Part shown: positions 35,296 through 48,600 of the stretch, piece by piece | Position numbering within the stretch: position 1 is the first letter of the stretch | How the letters are laid out: each line of letters starts with the position of its first letter | NCBI GenBank assembly: GCA_025024175.1 | Contig: QCXZ01000001.1 | Span: 36,946,942-37,010,941 of the forward strand | Direction of reading: 5' to 3' | Length of the DNA: 64,000 bases | From: Rhyzopertha dominica | Taxonomy: Eukaryota > Arthropoda > Insecta > Coleoptera > Bostrichidae | The notes under the pieces: generated by a model | Database searches by the model: none | Told to the model about the DNA's origin: nothing | The model's input: the letters and a program-made list of their open reading frames with translations, nothing else | Translations under genes and position numbers: made by a program

Positions 35296-37133
35296 GGTCG
35301 CTGCAAAGTATGGAAGCAGCAGAATATTTCAGGTTCTGTTCGACCGATTTCTGTAATTTTTTCAACTCCGTGTCAGCTCTCGCTTCAGAGATATGGGCGC
35401 AAGCTGCATTTTTTAAATAGGATGGGGGGTCAAAAAGGCACATCATGGAAAAGGATATTTTTCCTGATTTCAATAATGTATCACACTTGTACAATTTATT
35501 GCTTCTGAGATGAGAAAAGTGTGATAGCAAACTTGGGTCTTGCAAAAAACTGCGGGATAAAAACCATGTTCGTTATGGCAAAGAGCAAAAACTCCAGGTG
35601 TCTCCATTGTCCTCGTGACTAGTGATAATTTTTATTCATTTTGTTATTTGCAATCGCAATGCCTCAGTTAACTGAACATGATCGCATCAAAATTTTGATG
35701 ATGATTGGTTATGGAGATAGAAGGCGAAGTTATTCGGAAGTAGTTGCACTCCACAATGCAATTCATGAAGATCCTGAACCAATTGCCAGGTCAAGTTATT
35801 AAAACATTGCAGCGTTTTAACGAAACCGGCGGTGTCAAAAATCGTCAAAACTTAGGACTTCCAAAGGTTGCTATGAGGAAAGTAGCTGGAGTGTAATTTT
35901 AGATGTGCAAGGAAATCCCAAGTGTTCCGTACAACAGCGTGCTCTCACCCACCATATTAGCAGAAGATCTGTCAAAAATTTTTGAAAAAGTTTCATCCAT
36001 ACAAAATTTCGATCGTAGGATAGAATTTTGCGAAACTGCTATGAACATGATAGATGAAGATAGAGACATTTTAAATTGGATTGTTTTGTGATGAAGCGAC
36101 TTTTTGCCTCAATGGTAATGTAAATAGACATAATTGCAGATATTGGTCGGACACAAATTCACATTGGATGGAACAAGTCCACATTATTAGGCCTTTTTTC
36201 ATCCATGGAAAATTGAATGCGGTCAAGTATTTACAGCTCTTGCGCGAACACATTGTACCAGAACTTATTCGCCTGTTCCCTAATCGTGAAAATGTTGCGC
36301 GTCCTTCTGAACATATATGGTTTCAGCAAGATGGTGCATCGCCCCATTTTGTAGTCAATGTTCGTGGATATTTAAAAGCGATATTTCCATACAGATGGAT
36401 TGGTAGTCGCGGACCGATAGAATGCCCAGCACGTTCCCCTGATCTGGCGCCGCTTGATTTTTTCCTGTGGGGGTATCTGAAAAATCGTATTTATGCTGAT
36501 CGGCCACATAATGCAGACGATTTAAAAGGACTAATCAGGGCAGAAATTCAGAACTTACCTCCAAATATACTACAAATATCATTAGAAAACATTTACTCAA
36601 GGCTGCATTACTGCCAGGAAGTAAATGGGGAACATTTTGAGCATCTTCTGTAATGTAATCTGAAAAAATACTGCAATTTCACGGAAGCATATTTTCTTGT
36701 TTACTTTTTGATGTCCCCGATTCGCAATATATATTAATCAAGCTAGACAAAAATTATCACCAGTCAAGGAAAAATGGTAATACCTGGCTTTTTTGTTCAT
36801 TTTAGCGATAAAGAAAATTTTTTCATTCTTTTCGTTCTTTATCAGGCTCAATTATTGTATTTACACTTTTCTCAACTCATAAGCAATAAATTGTACAAGT
36901 GTGATACATTTTTGAAATCGGGAAAAACATATTTTTGAATAATGTGCCTTTTGACCCCCCTTCCCATTAAAAGAATGCAACTTGCGCCCATATCTCGGAA
37001 ACGAGAGCTAACACGGAGCTTAAAAAAAATCCAGAAAATGCATTTTAATTAACCATAGGCCCATGTACAATTTCAGAAAAATTGGTCGAACAGAACCTGA
37101 AATATCCTGCTGGTTCCATACTTTGTAGCGACC
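35296..37133 (+). mobile_element. DD41D Tc1/mariner-type element with long inverted repeats
   Basis: About 1.84 kb. The left arm (35296-35522) and right arm (36863-37133) are inverted copies of roughly 230-270 bp with many shared blocks: ggtcgct.caaagtatgg, tatttcaggttctgttcgac, agatatgggcgcaag, aatgtatcacacttgtac. The arms carry some indels. The transposase gene lies between them on the + strand. Confidence 0.88.
35659..36653 (+). pseudogene. DD41D transposase pseudogene
   Basis: The start MPQLTEHDRIKILMMIGYGD is intact. A frame break follows after about 45 residues. NETGGVKNRQNLG and QGNPKCSVQQRALTHHISR mark the DNA-binding half. From about 36081 one open frame of 190 codons runs to the stop. 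Catalytic residues are seen at FCDEATF (Asp 1), WFQQDGASPH (Asp 2) and APLDFFLWGYLKN (Asp 3), with exactly 41 residues between the second and third. The catalytic half looks sound, but at least two upstream frame breaks disable the gene. Confidence 0.9.
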
Positions 37134-37139
37134 AAAGTA

Positions 37140-37688
37140 TATTGTTTTAAATACAATTTAGATTATAGAGTGTAAAAACTCATAAGTATAAAAACTGGTG
37201 GACACATTATTGTTATTGATATAAACAATTAAATATTTTTAAGTCAGTTTTTGCATTTTTCTGTTCAATTAATTCGTTACTATAATAGAGGTGTCTTAGT
37301 ACAAATTACGCGTGCAATTTTGCCAGTTTCATAAACTTGATATAATGTGTCTTAGTCTATGAAATCCCCAGCGTAGATAATCAAAACTGCCACGCACGTA
37401 TACAATTTCAAATTTCGATAGCAATGCTTTGTTTCACGCTAAGGCAATTATAAAATGCTAGTTCAAGAATAATTGAATGCGTGTTACGTTTTGAACCACA
37501 AAAACAGCAATAAATTTACATGCTTCTGATATGAAACGTTTTAGCTGAATCACTATACTAAAAACTTTCATCATAATAAATTACATTTTCTGTATATTTA
37601 CGTTTCCCACCAAGTGTCTTACAAGTATTATCGCTGCATCACTATTTTACAACCCAGTCAGGTCATTACACCACATGTACATTAGATG
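37140..37688. other. no gene seen
   Basis: AT-rich flank of the DD41D element. Nothing recognised. Confidence 0.4.
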
Positions 37689-37689
37689 T

Positions 37690-37890
37690 CAACACAAAAC
37701 CAGTAAATGTGACTCGTAAATGTGCGCCGTTCTTACCTTACGATCAGGAACTGCAATGACGTTACACCACGACGACCCTCTGAAAACTAAAGCTGTCAGC
37801 CTGGGATGACGGCGCCTTGTAAAAGCGCCTGAACTCTGGACCGGCCGCATCGATCGTTCCCATGGCCCACTCGTTGGGCTCAAAACACGA
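37690..37890 (-). promoter_or_regulatory. GC-rich island, possible promoter plus first exon
   Basis: About 180 bp of clearly GC-richer sequence in AT-rich surroundings. On the - strand it ends with a strong splice donor, GTAAG|GTAAGA (about 37741-37735). It contains ggcgccttgtaaaagcgcc, a near palindrome. An open frame (QSSGAFTRRRHPRLTALVFR) crosses it but need not be translated. It may be the promoter and 5' exon of an unidentified - strand gene; no later exon was found. Confidence 0.35.
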
Positions 37891-38329
37891 TTTTCCGATT
37901 TTCAAAAACGTATTTATCTAAGACTGTCTTGCAGAAATTTTAATTACTGTCTTTTGCTTTTTTATTTATCTAATATGATATATCTACGCTGTCATTAGAT
38001 TATTATGAGCTTCTAGACGACTGAATTATATGGACAACAGGTTAAATTGAAAGTTTAAACTGAAAACACTACGCTGTAACAATCTGTTGGTCTTAGTTAC
38101 ACTCTGATTTAATCAATAGTCTCATGAAGTATAAAATAGCATTAAAATTTTATAAAATGGAATGATTCAACATTCTTCTACACTTTAGGTAAACTCGAGG
38201 TTATCCAGATTTTTAGCTTAAAGCCTCTAAAGTAAAAACTACTGTCATTTTACAATTTTCCTTTTTATTCGACATATAGTCATGCGTATCATTTAAATTA
38301 TATTTTTATGATTCCGCAAAGTTTTGCAT

Positions 38330-38530
38330 CTACTTGTTTAAGTAATCCAAACATCTTGAATAAACTGCAAAAGATTCTTCTTTAAACTGATTACATTTCT
38401 CGAATTTGAAAGTAGTTGTTTCACTCATTAAAGAGCACAGAAAAAATAAATATATTTCACTAAGGTCATCTTCAAAAAAATTCAAAATTATTTTTGAGGG
38501 CTGCTCTTGGGAAAGAAAATAGGCTCTCAT
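38330..38530 (-). pseudogene. possible hAT-like transposase fragment
   Basis: 66 codons containing MRAYFLSQEQPSKIILNFFE followed by DDLSEIYLFFLCSLM. The spacing resembles the YF...F....YL.FL pattern of DUF4371/hAT-derived proteins. It is isolated, with no zinc finger or dimerisation domain nearby. Weak call. Confidence 0.3.
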
Positions 38531-39860
38531 TGCTACTGCAACTGTAAAATTCTGTTAATAGTCAGGAAAGAGACAGCCATCTTGTTTTTGTGTGATACAA
38601 CAAGTTTATGTTATTGACATCTACAAAGTCATAGAAGTTTTAGAACTATAGGCTCCACATCAAATTTCAAGCCGTCTGCACCATATTGAATGCAGTTATG
38701 TGGAATACCTTCCATATTACGACCTAACGATTGCTTTAATTTGAAAATGTTTTTTCCTTTTTTTGCGTCCTATTTCTCCAAAATTGGTGTTTGCGTTGTC
38801 CCCAGAAAATGCTATTAATTTCGAGGAGAATCTACAGGTATCTAAAGTACTTTTCATGTAGTTTCTGATGTTTCGTTGCGAGAGTTTTTGAACTCTAAAA
38901 GTTTAACCTGCATTCCGTAAACCTCCTATCTTACAATCGTGATACTGTATAACGAAAAAGAAGGGTTTTATAGCTCCGTGGTTGCTATCATCAGGGATAA
39001 TTCCCAAAACGAAGTACGAACGCATGCTGAGGACCGCCGATGACGATTTTTTAACGGGCTTATTATGGTATTTATGTGATTTTACTTATTAATGTTTCAT
39101 ATCATCAAAATTCCAGACATTTTACATATTGTTGCATTTCCACCCGGACTCCGGATTTATCTACGAATTTCCGGACATGTCCGGAATTTTCCGGACGTCT
39201 GGTTACCCTAAAATGCGTTTTTTTTTAAGTAAAATGGAATTCTTATTTAAGTCTAAAATAAGAATACCAATTCCATTTCCTTTATGATATATGTGACAAC
39301 TTTTACATAATATAAATGTTTCCAGAATTTATCTGTTTGTTGGATTTTGTATCACACGAATGAATACGATTTCCTAATCCTAATATTTCGTAAATACTTA
39401 GGTGTGTGTACATAATTTTAATTCTATGTTTTTTCTATCCAAGTGGGAAAACGCTGTAGTCAGAAAGAGAGACAATTCCCATTATGAGAATATGCCAGTA
39501 CATATTAAATTTGCCCGCCAGAGTGAGCTAGTTCCGATGAAAGATCGTCTCTTATTCTGACTGCAGCATTTCCTCATTTGTATAGATGAGAATCGGGGCC
39601 GGCCCTACCAATGAGCGAACAGAGCGGCCACTCCAGGCCCCTAGTATACCTTTCCAAATGAGATAAGGTTATATTGCACTTGTAAAATTACGACCACCCA
39701 ATGATTGCTCGTTTACTTACAATGAACCCTTGGCTGTAAATAATCCCCTGTTTAACATAGACAGACAGATGCTCGAACAAACCATTGCTTTATCAGTACC
39801 GCCTTGAGTAAAATAAAATTACAGGATGTCCCATTTTCGATGTTTTTATAGGACATCTAG

Positions 39861-40324
39861 GTTATTATTAAAGCTAAAGGAGTGCGGTTTTCGCTACCCT
39901 GTTCTATTTTTGACATAATTATTTTTTTGATATTGTAAAACACTTTGAGATATAGACCAAACTTCTGTGTTTTTTTTTAATAGAAACCATAGTTGTGTAT
40001 GACTCCATCAAAAATAATATGTTTTGTGCTTTTAAAAAATATAAACTTTCTGTATTCATCTTAATAAACAAAAAAGTTACAGCCACTTTTTCAAATTTGG
40101 TAAAGATATTATGTAGGGGTAAAAAAAATACAGGCGGCCATCGAAGCAAAAATTGCAAACATATGACGCATCTACAGTGCTCTTCGGAAATTCGAAATTT
40201 TTCAATTTTCTGTGACAACTCAATAGCAAAAAAGGTTTATCAAAATCTGTTTTGTCCTGCTAATTTATATCAAGAAAGTGGAACAGGGTCGCGAAAACCT
40301 CATGCCTTTGGTTTTAATAATAAC
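39861..40324. repeat. fold-back repeat, ~50-bp arms
   Basis: 39861-39910 and 40275-40324 are inverted copies at about 80 percent identity (gttattattaaa...ggttttcgc...accctgttc). The spacer is AT-rich and non-coding. Confidence 0.6.
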
Positions 40325-40329
40325 AGATA

Positions 40330-43300
40330 AATACAGGTAGTTGTTAATCCCAGATCTTTATCTTGGCTCCACCCCTGATGCTTAATGTGTCAGTGCAACA
40401 AACAACAATATCTTCTCCATGATGTGATGGTAGGTAGGTAATTGCGAAACTGAACTGATACATGTTTACAAAATTCTGTTAGCTACTGTACTCACGACTA
40501 CCACCATCCAAATCCCAAGTACATTGAAAGATATCCCACTCACACCTCTTCATTTTATTCCAAAAATCTGTAGATCTACATTACCTGAGGAGCAATTAAC
40601 AAGATTACAAATCGTTCCCCTGTCCAACAGAATACATATTCCCTGACCCTGCAGACCAGATGGGAGCGCAATTTTCAACTTAAAAATATAATAACTAAAT
40701 AGAAACTGCCATAATTAAATAAACTGAATAACTCAGTCCTAAAAAACGTTATACTAAAAATAACTACCTCTTCTATAACCATTTTATAATAATGTACAAT
40801 CATCAGTACTAGAGATTCTTTATGAAGCAAACGATAAAATAATTTCGCACAACATTAGCGTATGTTTTGAACAACTTCATTACTTATATTAATCGGCAGC
40901 CTCACCCTCATCCACACGATATTAAAGACTATTAATATTTTACTGTTAAGGAAAAATATCAGGATGAAGTTCCCATTTATCAGAGGCTGTAATGCGGCGT
41001 AGTACATATATGAAACAGCACGTTTTATACAATATTATGTAAGTATTTAATTTTATTTTTACACGCCACTCCTAATATCGCACCTCCGGAAGAGGGCCGC
41101 GTAACTTTTTGTTTTTCAGTTTGGAACAAATTTCCATGATAAAATTGAAACGCACGCTGAACGTAGATCGGTATACACTGAAGGCACACTTCCGATGGAA
41201 TAATTATATTTTTTTTTCAATAAACCTTTAACAGTTACTCGAAATTTAGCAGAGGTTTTTATCCCTATCTTCTGAGAAAAATCCTGTAATTTGAATCTGC
41301 ACAATACGATTTAATATTTGAAATTCTAAAAAACATTAGAAACACCCAACTCATTGTATGTGCTTGCTTATGCTTAGAACAGCGTCCCCGATAAAGTAAG
41401 GGAAAACTACCTGAATACAACCCTTACCTACACATATTTCGAATCTCGGATAAATGCATGTAACGTTGAAATTGAAAAAAAAACAAATAAATGCACACAA
41501 CATATTAGGAGACAAATGAAATGATGTGCGCAAGGTTCAGTATATTTTTAAGAGAAGAAATATTAGGAAATCTTATTCGTGCGACACAAAAATTCGACAA
41601 ATAGATAAATGCTGGAAACGTTTAAATAAATTAATTTCCATTATGAGAATATCTTTCTCTTAAGAGAATATGAATTAGGATTATCAACAATGTAAAATTA
41701 CAGAACCTTTCGGTATCATATATTTTAATACACCAAGTTTTAAGTAATTTTAAATACTATTACAATTTATTTGTTGCATTGAAACGAATGCTTGATATAC
41801 TCGTGTTTGAAGTGTCAGTTTAATTAGGAAATAACATATTTTAAGAATACATCAAATTGGTGTTACACAGAAATAAAAACTCGCGTAATTAAAGCAGAAA
41901 TTTGATAGTACAAATGAATTCTCCTTCCATAGAAAATGTACAGAACAATGAGTCTATTCGTAGGGAATGTGGAATGTGGTAGTGTTTTCCCAATACTGAG
42001 ACTGAGTTATGATTTATAGTGGAGCAAATCACGAAATCTATCTTGATATCCGTAGAAGATTGAAAGGCAAAAATGTATGGTATGCGTTAAATTATGTAAT
42101 TTGGTATGTGTAAACCTAAACACCCCATTAAATTTGTCTAGCAATACCTCGATACAACACACCCTTGAGTTGTAAAAAGAGAAAAACAGCATACCGTACA
42201 TTAAGGTTTAAGAAAGATGTTAATAAAAAACTGCTTCAAATTAACGTTTTCGGTCAACTCAGACTCAGATATCAAAAAAATATATGACTAGAATCAAATT
42301 TATAGCTCCATATTTCCTTTTGGCAATGCTTCTTACAGTTTTGAAATTGTTATGCAAATAATAAAGATTATAATCAATTCAGTCTAACTGCGTAAATACC
42401 GTCGAAAAGTTGGCGCAGATTTTATCTCATTTTTGTCCGTGTGTCCTGTCTTTACTAACCTCATTTATTTCGCGCCCTTAACAAAATTTTAAAGAATGGC
42501 AATAAAAGACCTAAACTTCGATATTTTTGTATTTCTGAGTGTAATTATTTATTGCATGAAACTGATATTAATAAACCATATGTTTTAAAATACATGCAAC
42601 GGGTGTGTTTATTTGAAAAAAAGAAGTCATGAATAGTTAGTAAGTTGTGCCTATCTACGTTATACAAAACAATACATGAGTACAGAGTACAGACTACAAA
42701 CTAATATAAATTATAAACAGTAACTTCCTAACAGAAGCTTTTGTCATCGTCGTCGCTTTCTGTGCATTCGTTCAAGTAGTTTTGGAATTCTGAACAACAA
42801 CACTCGGAATCAAATGTCCGTGTTACAATAATTATTACAATGGTAAAGTGCAATGCATAGTACCTATTATCATAGATAAATTAAATTAATTTATCTATGC
42901 TATTATCTTATTTACTTAATGCTGTTATGATGTTGAAAAAGCACCTTGGATTGGGCAACCAGACAACCGCTAAAGTTTCAGGCTTGCTTTTGTATGGTCG
43001 TTGTTCGCGAAAGCTACTCTATTCGTCACTAATATTTTATCTATTACTTAGAGAACCAAATCTTATGGCATGCACAAGAAAATTTTGTGACGTAACACAT
43101 NAGTAAGCCGACATGTTGCTAGTTTTTAAGCAGTATCTCGCAAGCGGGACTTATCTATTGAATGGCGATTGGCGAGATGTATGGTTCGTGTTGATTGTTG
43201 TGACGTTGCGCAGGCGTCTGGCCCTACATGCACGAGAATCATTTATCACAAACTCTTATCATTGATTTAAACTTCTATGTAACTATTATGTATTTCTGTG

Positions 43301-44370
43301 CTATTCATCCATCAGTAACTATAAAAACTAACTTGAACGCTTTAATTAGGTACTGTAAAAGTGTTACAATAATCACAAGTATTTTCTGAGGATTAACTGA
43401 ATAAAATAAACTGTGTCCAGCATATCTGCTCCGAACATAAGACTAGAAATTCTGAGAACAAATATTTCAAGTCGAACTCAAAATATCCCTATATAGGTAG
43501 GTACCCGAAATTGTTTTGCAATGGAACTAGAGGCCCTTAAAAGTGCATCCTTGACTATGGTTATTAAATAATATCTCTGTAAGTTATACATACTTGTAAA
43601 TATTTCCCTGTTAACAAACAAGTATTTATAACTTACACAGGCGTTTATTGCATTTTAGACACATAATTTAAATTATTTTAAAAAATTGGTCTTAAACTGT
43701 TATTACCCATCTCAAACATGAATAGAAACTAGGTATCAAAAATTGATGCACAGGCAGATTTCCTTACCAAGTTACCATGACAAGATAGTACATACATGCA
43801 TATACCTGGTGCATTCTATCAAAGTTTATCAAATTAAATTCCAATACGATAGTTGTATAATGTCATCTCCAAAAAAGTATCATTTACATCTTGTTTATCA
43901 TAAAAAAAGTTAGTATAGGTAGGTATACTACAATTTTTCAGATATATTGATTGAAAATCATATATTTTTTTATTCAAAACTGCACCTTATTCAAAAGCCT
44001 GCATGAAGAAGCAATTTCGAATACATACATTTCGAGTTAAATTGACCCTCGAATCCGCACTTACATTTTAACAAAATTAATTCCTGGATATCATGTATAA
44101 TGAACATTTTAACTGTCATTAATGTGGTACCTGCTTATTTAGGTAAATAAGGAAAACAAATTTCATGGGAATATTTTCGTTACTTGACTTTATTTCTGAA
44201 TATTATTGGTCTTTCCAAATGTAATGCAGATGGTCTAAAACGAAAAGATTAAGAAATTATTTAAATTCTTTTAAAAAATAGCATTTTAAGAAAAATTCTG
44301 GAACCATGTATTGGTAATACATCAAAAATTTAAAAGATGTTTTAATAAATAAGCAGCTCATAACAGCATT
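40330..44370. other. 4-kb AT-rich stretch without recognised genes
   Basis: Only short motif-free frames. It contains a perfect palindrome at 42871-42899 and scattered microsatellite-like runs. Confidence 0.4.
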
Positions 44371-44374
44371 AAAT

Positions 44375-44950
44375 GCAAACTTAGACTGTCACTTTTTATC
44401 ATCGAAATATGACCCGTCCTTGCGCTCATTTGCCCTGACATTAAATTTTTACAGTCTAAAAGCTTATAGTTTTGTAAGGGAAGTTTTTAATAAATCATTC
44501 CCACATCCTGACACTATATCAAAATAGTACAAAACTGTAGATGGTTCACCCGGGTTTAGCGAAGAATCACTGCATACTTTAACAGAATTTGTAGTCAGAG
44601 TCTGCTAAAGGAAAACCTGTATTGTGCAATTTAGTACAGGATGAAATGGCAATACGAAAAATGGTTGAGTGGACTGGAAAAAAAGTTACTGGATATATAG
44701 ATATAGGCATTAAGCTTAATGCAGATACCATTGCTGAAGCAAAGGAAGTTTTGGTTTACATGCTCGTATGTTTAAATGGGTGTTGGAAAGTGATATTATT
44801 GATAATCATGCTATACAGTTTGTTAGGCTAGCATTAAGAATTTATTTTAAGGTTAGGATTCTTTATGAAACAAAAAAGATAAATGAATTAAATTCATCTT
44901 CAGGAATCAGGAGCATTTTAACAAAAACAATTTTGTTTAAAAATCAATAA
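44375..44950 (+). pseudogene. P-element/THAP-type transposase remnant
   Basis: Reads KYDPSLRSFALTLNFYS, then KAYSFVREVFNKSFPHP and DGSPGFSEESL, a stop, then LVQDEMAIRKMVEWTGKKV and TGYIDIG. This order and the DEM.I....W...GY.D.G block are characteristic of the P-element-like transposase core found in THAP9 and insect P elements. The tail (FVRLALRIYFKVRILYETKK) ends with a stop near 44950. At least two internal stops and a frame change are present, and the THAP DNA-binding domain is absent. It ends about 700 bp upstream of SMG8. Confidence 0.8.
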
Positions 44951-45643
44951 TTTTATGTATTTTTTTATTTGACAATAAATTTAATTTTTGCAGTTTCTGA
45001 ATTTTTTCCCTTATATTTCTATGTGAAGAATATCAAATGTTTTCTTGTTAAATGTTGATTAGTGCTAGAACTCTGTTGATGCTTTCATTTGGCCGAAACT
45101 TTTTTTTTCCCCACTTTTAACAAAATTAAATTAATATTGGAATATGAAAAATATGTGACTTAGCTTTAATTGAAAGATTATTGTTTACTAAGCTTTTGTT
45201 TTTAGCTGCAAGTTATATTATCTCATTGTTCACCCTTTTATAACAGCACGCCAATGTGCTTGGAGGAAAACAGGATCTCCCCCTCCTACCCGCGCTCCCC
45301 TCACCCGTGTTAATCTTGGCGTCAGTTCGAACGGTATTTATGAATGAGATATCCTGTCCATTTAATAATATGTCGATGACTTTTTATCTCTAACAAAAAA
45401 ATCTACCTGTTTACCTACGTGTAGAACAGATATGCGCTCGTAGGTAAAGCGAACGGTCTACTCTTCACGAACATAACCTTAATAAATATGTCAAAATATG
45501 TGAATCCTGAACCCAAACTTTTCATTCTTTTAAGATCTTAGAATAAGTCGTTTTACTTGATTCTTTTTGTGTGGTCCTGTATTTTGATTCTGAAACTTTG
45601 AAATTGTAATCGGTTAATCATAGATTATAAATACTAAGAAAAA

Positions 45644-45684
45644 ATGAGGAAAACATTTATGATACCAGATATTGAGGAAGCATT
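45644..45684 (+). CDS. SMG8: SMG8 exon 1
   Basis: ATG AGG AAA..., encoding MRKTFMIPDIEEA plus two bases, ending at the donor gtaagt. Short and not conserved enough to prove the start, but no other in-phase ATG precedes exon 2. Confidence 0.7.
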
Positions 45685-48600
45685 GTAAGTCGCTATATTT
45701 CCAAATATGTACAAACTAAGGTAGTGCCATTACTTATGTTTTACCGTATTGTAGAGGAACTAACCACAACAGTGACAAGATTATTGTTATAGCTGTCTTA
45801 GGAAAGAGTGCTTTCGCCACAAAGGGATCAAAAATTGCATGTATAGATCATATTTTGCCTTTTGATGATAAAATCCATAAAAACAATGAAGAGGTGAGTT
45901 ATACATAGATGTAGCAGTTTCCTAAAGCAATGGATTAAGAAAGTTGGTAAACAAAATATTTATTAACTAATGTATCATAATGATACTGACGCTGGCCAGT
46001 TGCAACTAAAAGGGGCACAATAAGCCAACAGCTTTAGTGTAGTGGACATTCAGCACCACATCCACATTCCATTGCCATAATAATAGAGCTGAAAGCCACA
46101 TACTGAAATTTTATAAGTTAAGCAAAAAAGATTAATTTTTTTTATCGATATCTAGTATCTAAATTGTAAGATGATAGGTTGATCGGTACGGGCTAGATGT
46201 TATTTATTTTAAACAAAACAAAAACTGTGTAGGTCAATTTATAGACAAGTGTATGGTTGAATTTGTTGGACATGTCAGAATAGTGTGGTGTTGCTTAAAT
46301 GGGATCCATTAAAAAAACCACTACTGTAAGACTTTTACTGTTAAGCAGTTTCAGAAAAAATATGCATTCGGTGCTGTAAAAATTTAATAAACGGGTCTTG
46401 TACTTGTGCATACTTCACAGCAGTATTTGTAGCATATTAAATTGCAACTACAACATAACTGATACTAACCTTTATTATTTGAGTGGTGGTTTGTTATCGT
46501 ATGATGAAAAATTACTAACTGATGTTAGTAAATGAGCTATACTATTATAAATGTAACGTTCATAAAGACGGTGTATTCATTTTTAGAACTATGGTCTGAT
46601 AGAATCCACATTAAAAAAGAATGTGCTATCGAAAAAGCTGTATGAGAAAGTATTATAATTGCACAGGAATCTATTAAAAAAATATTTACGAAAGTCTACC
46701 GACCATAATAAAGCCTTTTCTATTATGGCATTTGTTTCAGTGCTTCATAGAGGGATTTTATGATGAAATGAACCAAATTGTCTACCTACATTTAAATAGC
46801 ATGTTAGACACAAACATATTTGTTGAACATTATGACAAGCTCACCGAGAAAATGGCATCTCTGGGAAACAGTGATGACTTTTTAACAGTTTATGATGAAA
46901 TAAAAAGCAAATTTGCTAGAGCCTTATTACTGTTATTTTATATTAGTCACTTGGTTATTCTAGTCCATCCGAATTCTACTTTTGATGTTAATTACGTCCA
47001 GTATTTTAAAGCTGCAGATGGTTTACGGTAAGTTTATACTTGCACATTTTTTTATGTACACACCTAGTTATATTTTTAGGCAAAAATTAAACTCCTCATT
47101 TTCAAATGCCTTAAAAGAAGTCGAAGGCCTGAGCTCTGAAACTATATCAGCCGGTAGGTTTTGTACACCACGTTTAATATTTTACTTTGAGCGTGAACCA
47201 AAGCATGTAACAAATTTGAAAAAAACCGAACATAACATGGAAGACAGGATTTACCATGTGTTGAAGAAAACCCGGATCATAACACCATCCAGGTAAATTA
47301 TTGCTAGATATTTATCTTTTATTTTATGATAGTTATTTCTAGCTATTCACTGTTTGCAATTCCACTAAATGAAGAATTTGTCTACATATCCAGTGGGAGT
47401 CGTGTAAACAATTTGGGCCACGCAGTGCAAGGATTGATTCAGAGTTGTCAGCCAAGAGGATCTGTAAATCTTCAGTTTCCATTTTGTACAGAATCAAGTT
47501 CTGAAAGAGACTTTACTAAGTTTTTGAAAGTTCATATTAACCAAGCTCGATCCAGTGGTTTCGAAGATAATGTCACATCCAGCAGACAATGTCAGCAGCA
47601 ACCTTTCCATTTTGAGGTATTATAACAATTATAATGTATCTACTAGCCAAATAGTCAGTGACAATCCTGGGTGCATTAAACAATATGGTGTCCTTTCAGC
47701 CACCCACAGCTAATTTCATTTACTTTCAATATAAGCTGTGTCATTCATGAAACACTTGTTCATATGATCCACCTTCCACCAACGATCCATAAGAGCCGGA
47801 TTACAAAGATGAAAAGATCTGGCTCTTCAGCTCTGTGATGAAATGTTGTATGCTAGATTACATAGGGTGATATTCATCTTTATACACATTATTATTCTAT
47901 TAGCAAAAGCTCCTGGCACTTGACTTTTGATGCGCAGTATACTGAACAGACAGACCTAAAAACAATCACTTTTAAACTAGGTACAAAATTGCCACATNTA
48001 ACACGGGGGGCCTTTTTTACTCTTACATTTAGCTTAGTCCAATTTACTTTTGCCTCAAGCATAATTTATAGCCATTCTGTCCTCACTAAGCATGTTTGCC
48101 TGATGTTGATTCTACTTAGTACGAGTTTTGTTTTTTCTTCCGTTCATTCTAATTTGCATCCTTTCCTGCGATGACGCCTAGGTCCTTTTTTTATATGTAG
48201 GTAGTAGTTTCTGAGTTATGCATTCTGCTGTTTCGTTCTCCTACTGGCACTAGTACTAGTAGTTATTTCTCTTTCTTTTTTTATCACATTTAGGAATTGT
48301 TGTATAGAAATTTTGTTTATTTTATGGTTTCTTATTTCTAGTAGCTTTGAATGCTGTTTATACTTTGGGCAACCCTTCTTTCTCTCCCGTTTATTAGCCA
48401 GTTTTAGGTTTAAACACCTTCATATTCCGATTCTCTTTAATATAATTATGAATTTCATAATTTCATTGAACCATTTATTTATTTTGGCAAATCGTCGTTT
48501 ATCTTTGCAAAAAATATGATCCATAATTTAGTTTAATGGCTTAATATACGCAATTTTCGCTCAAAATCCCTATTTGTGTTATACCGTCTGCTGGGAGGAC

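Noticed and set aside
46587..46659. Alternative SMG8 exon starting NYGLIESTLKKN after an acceptor-like tttttag
   Set aside because: Runs into a stop after 23 codons and lacks family similarity. Exon 2 joins directly and in phase to the exon at 46741.
47920..48519. Two + strand frames with hydrophobic, Phe/Ser-rich translations in SMG8 intron 5
   Set aside because: Low-complexity T-rich DNA gives such frames by chance. No motif or splice support.
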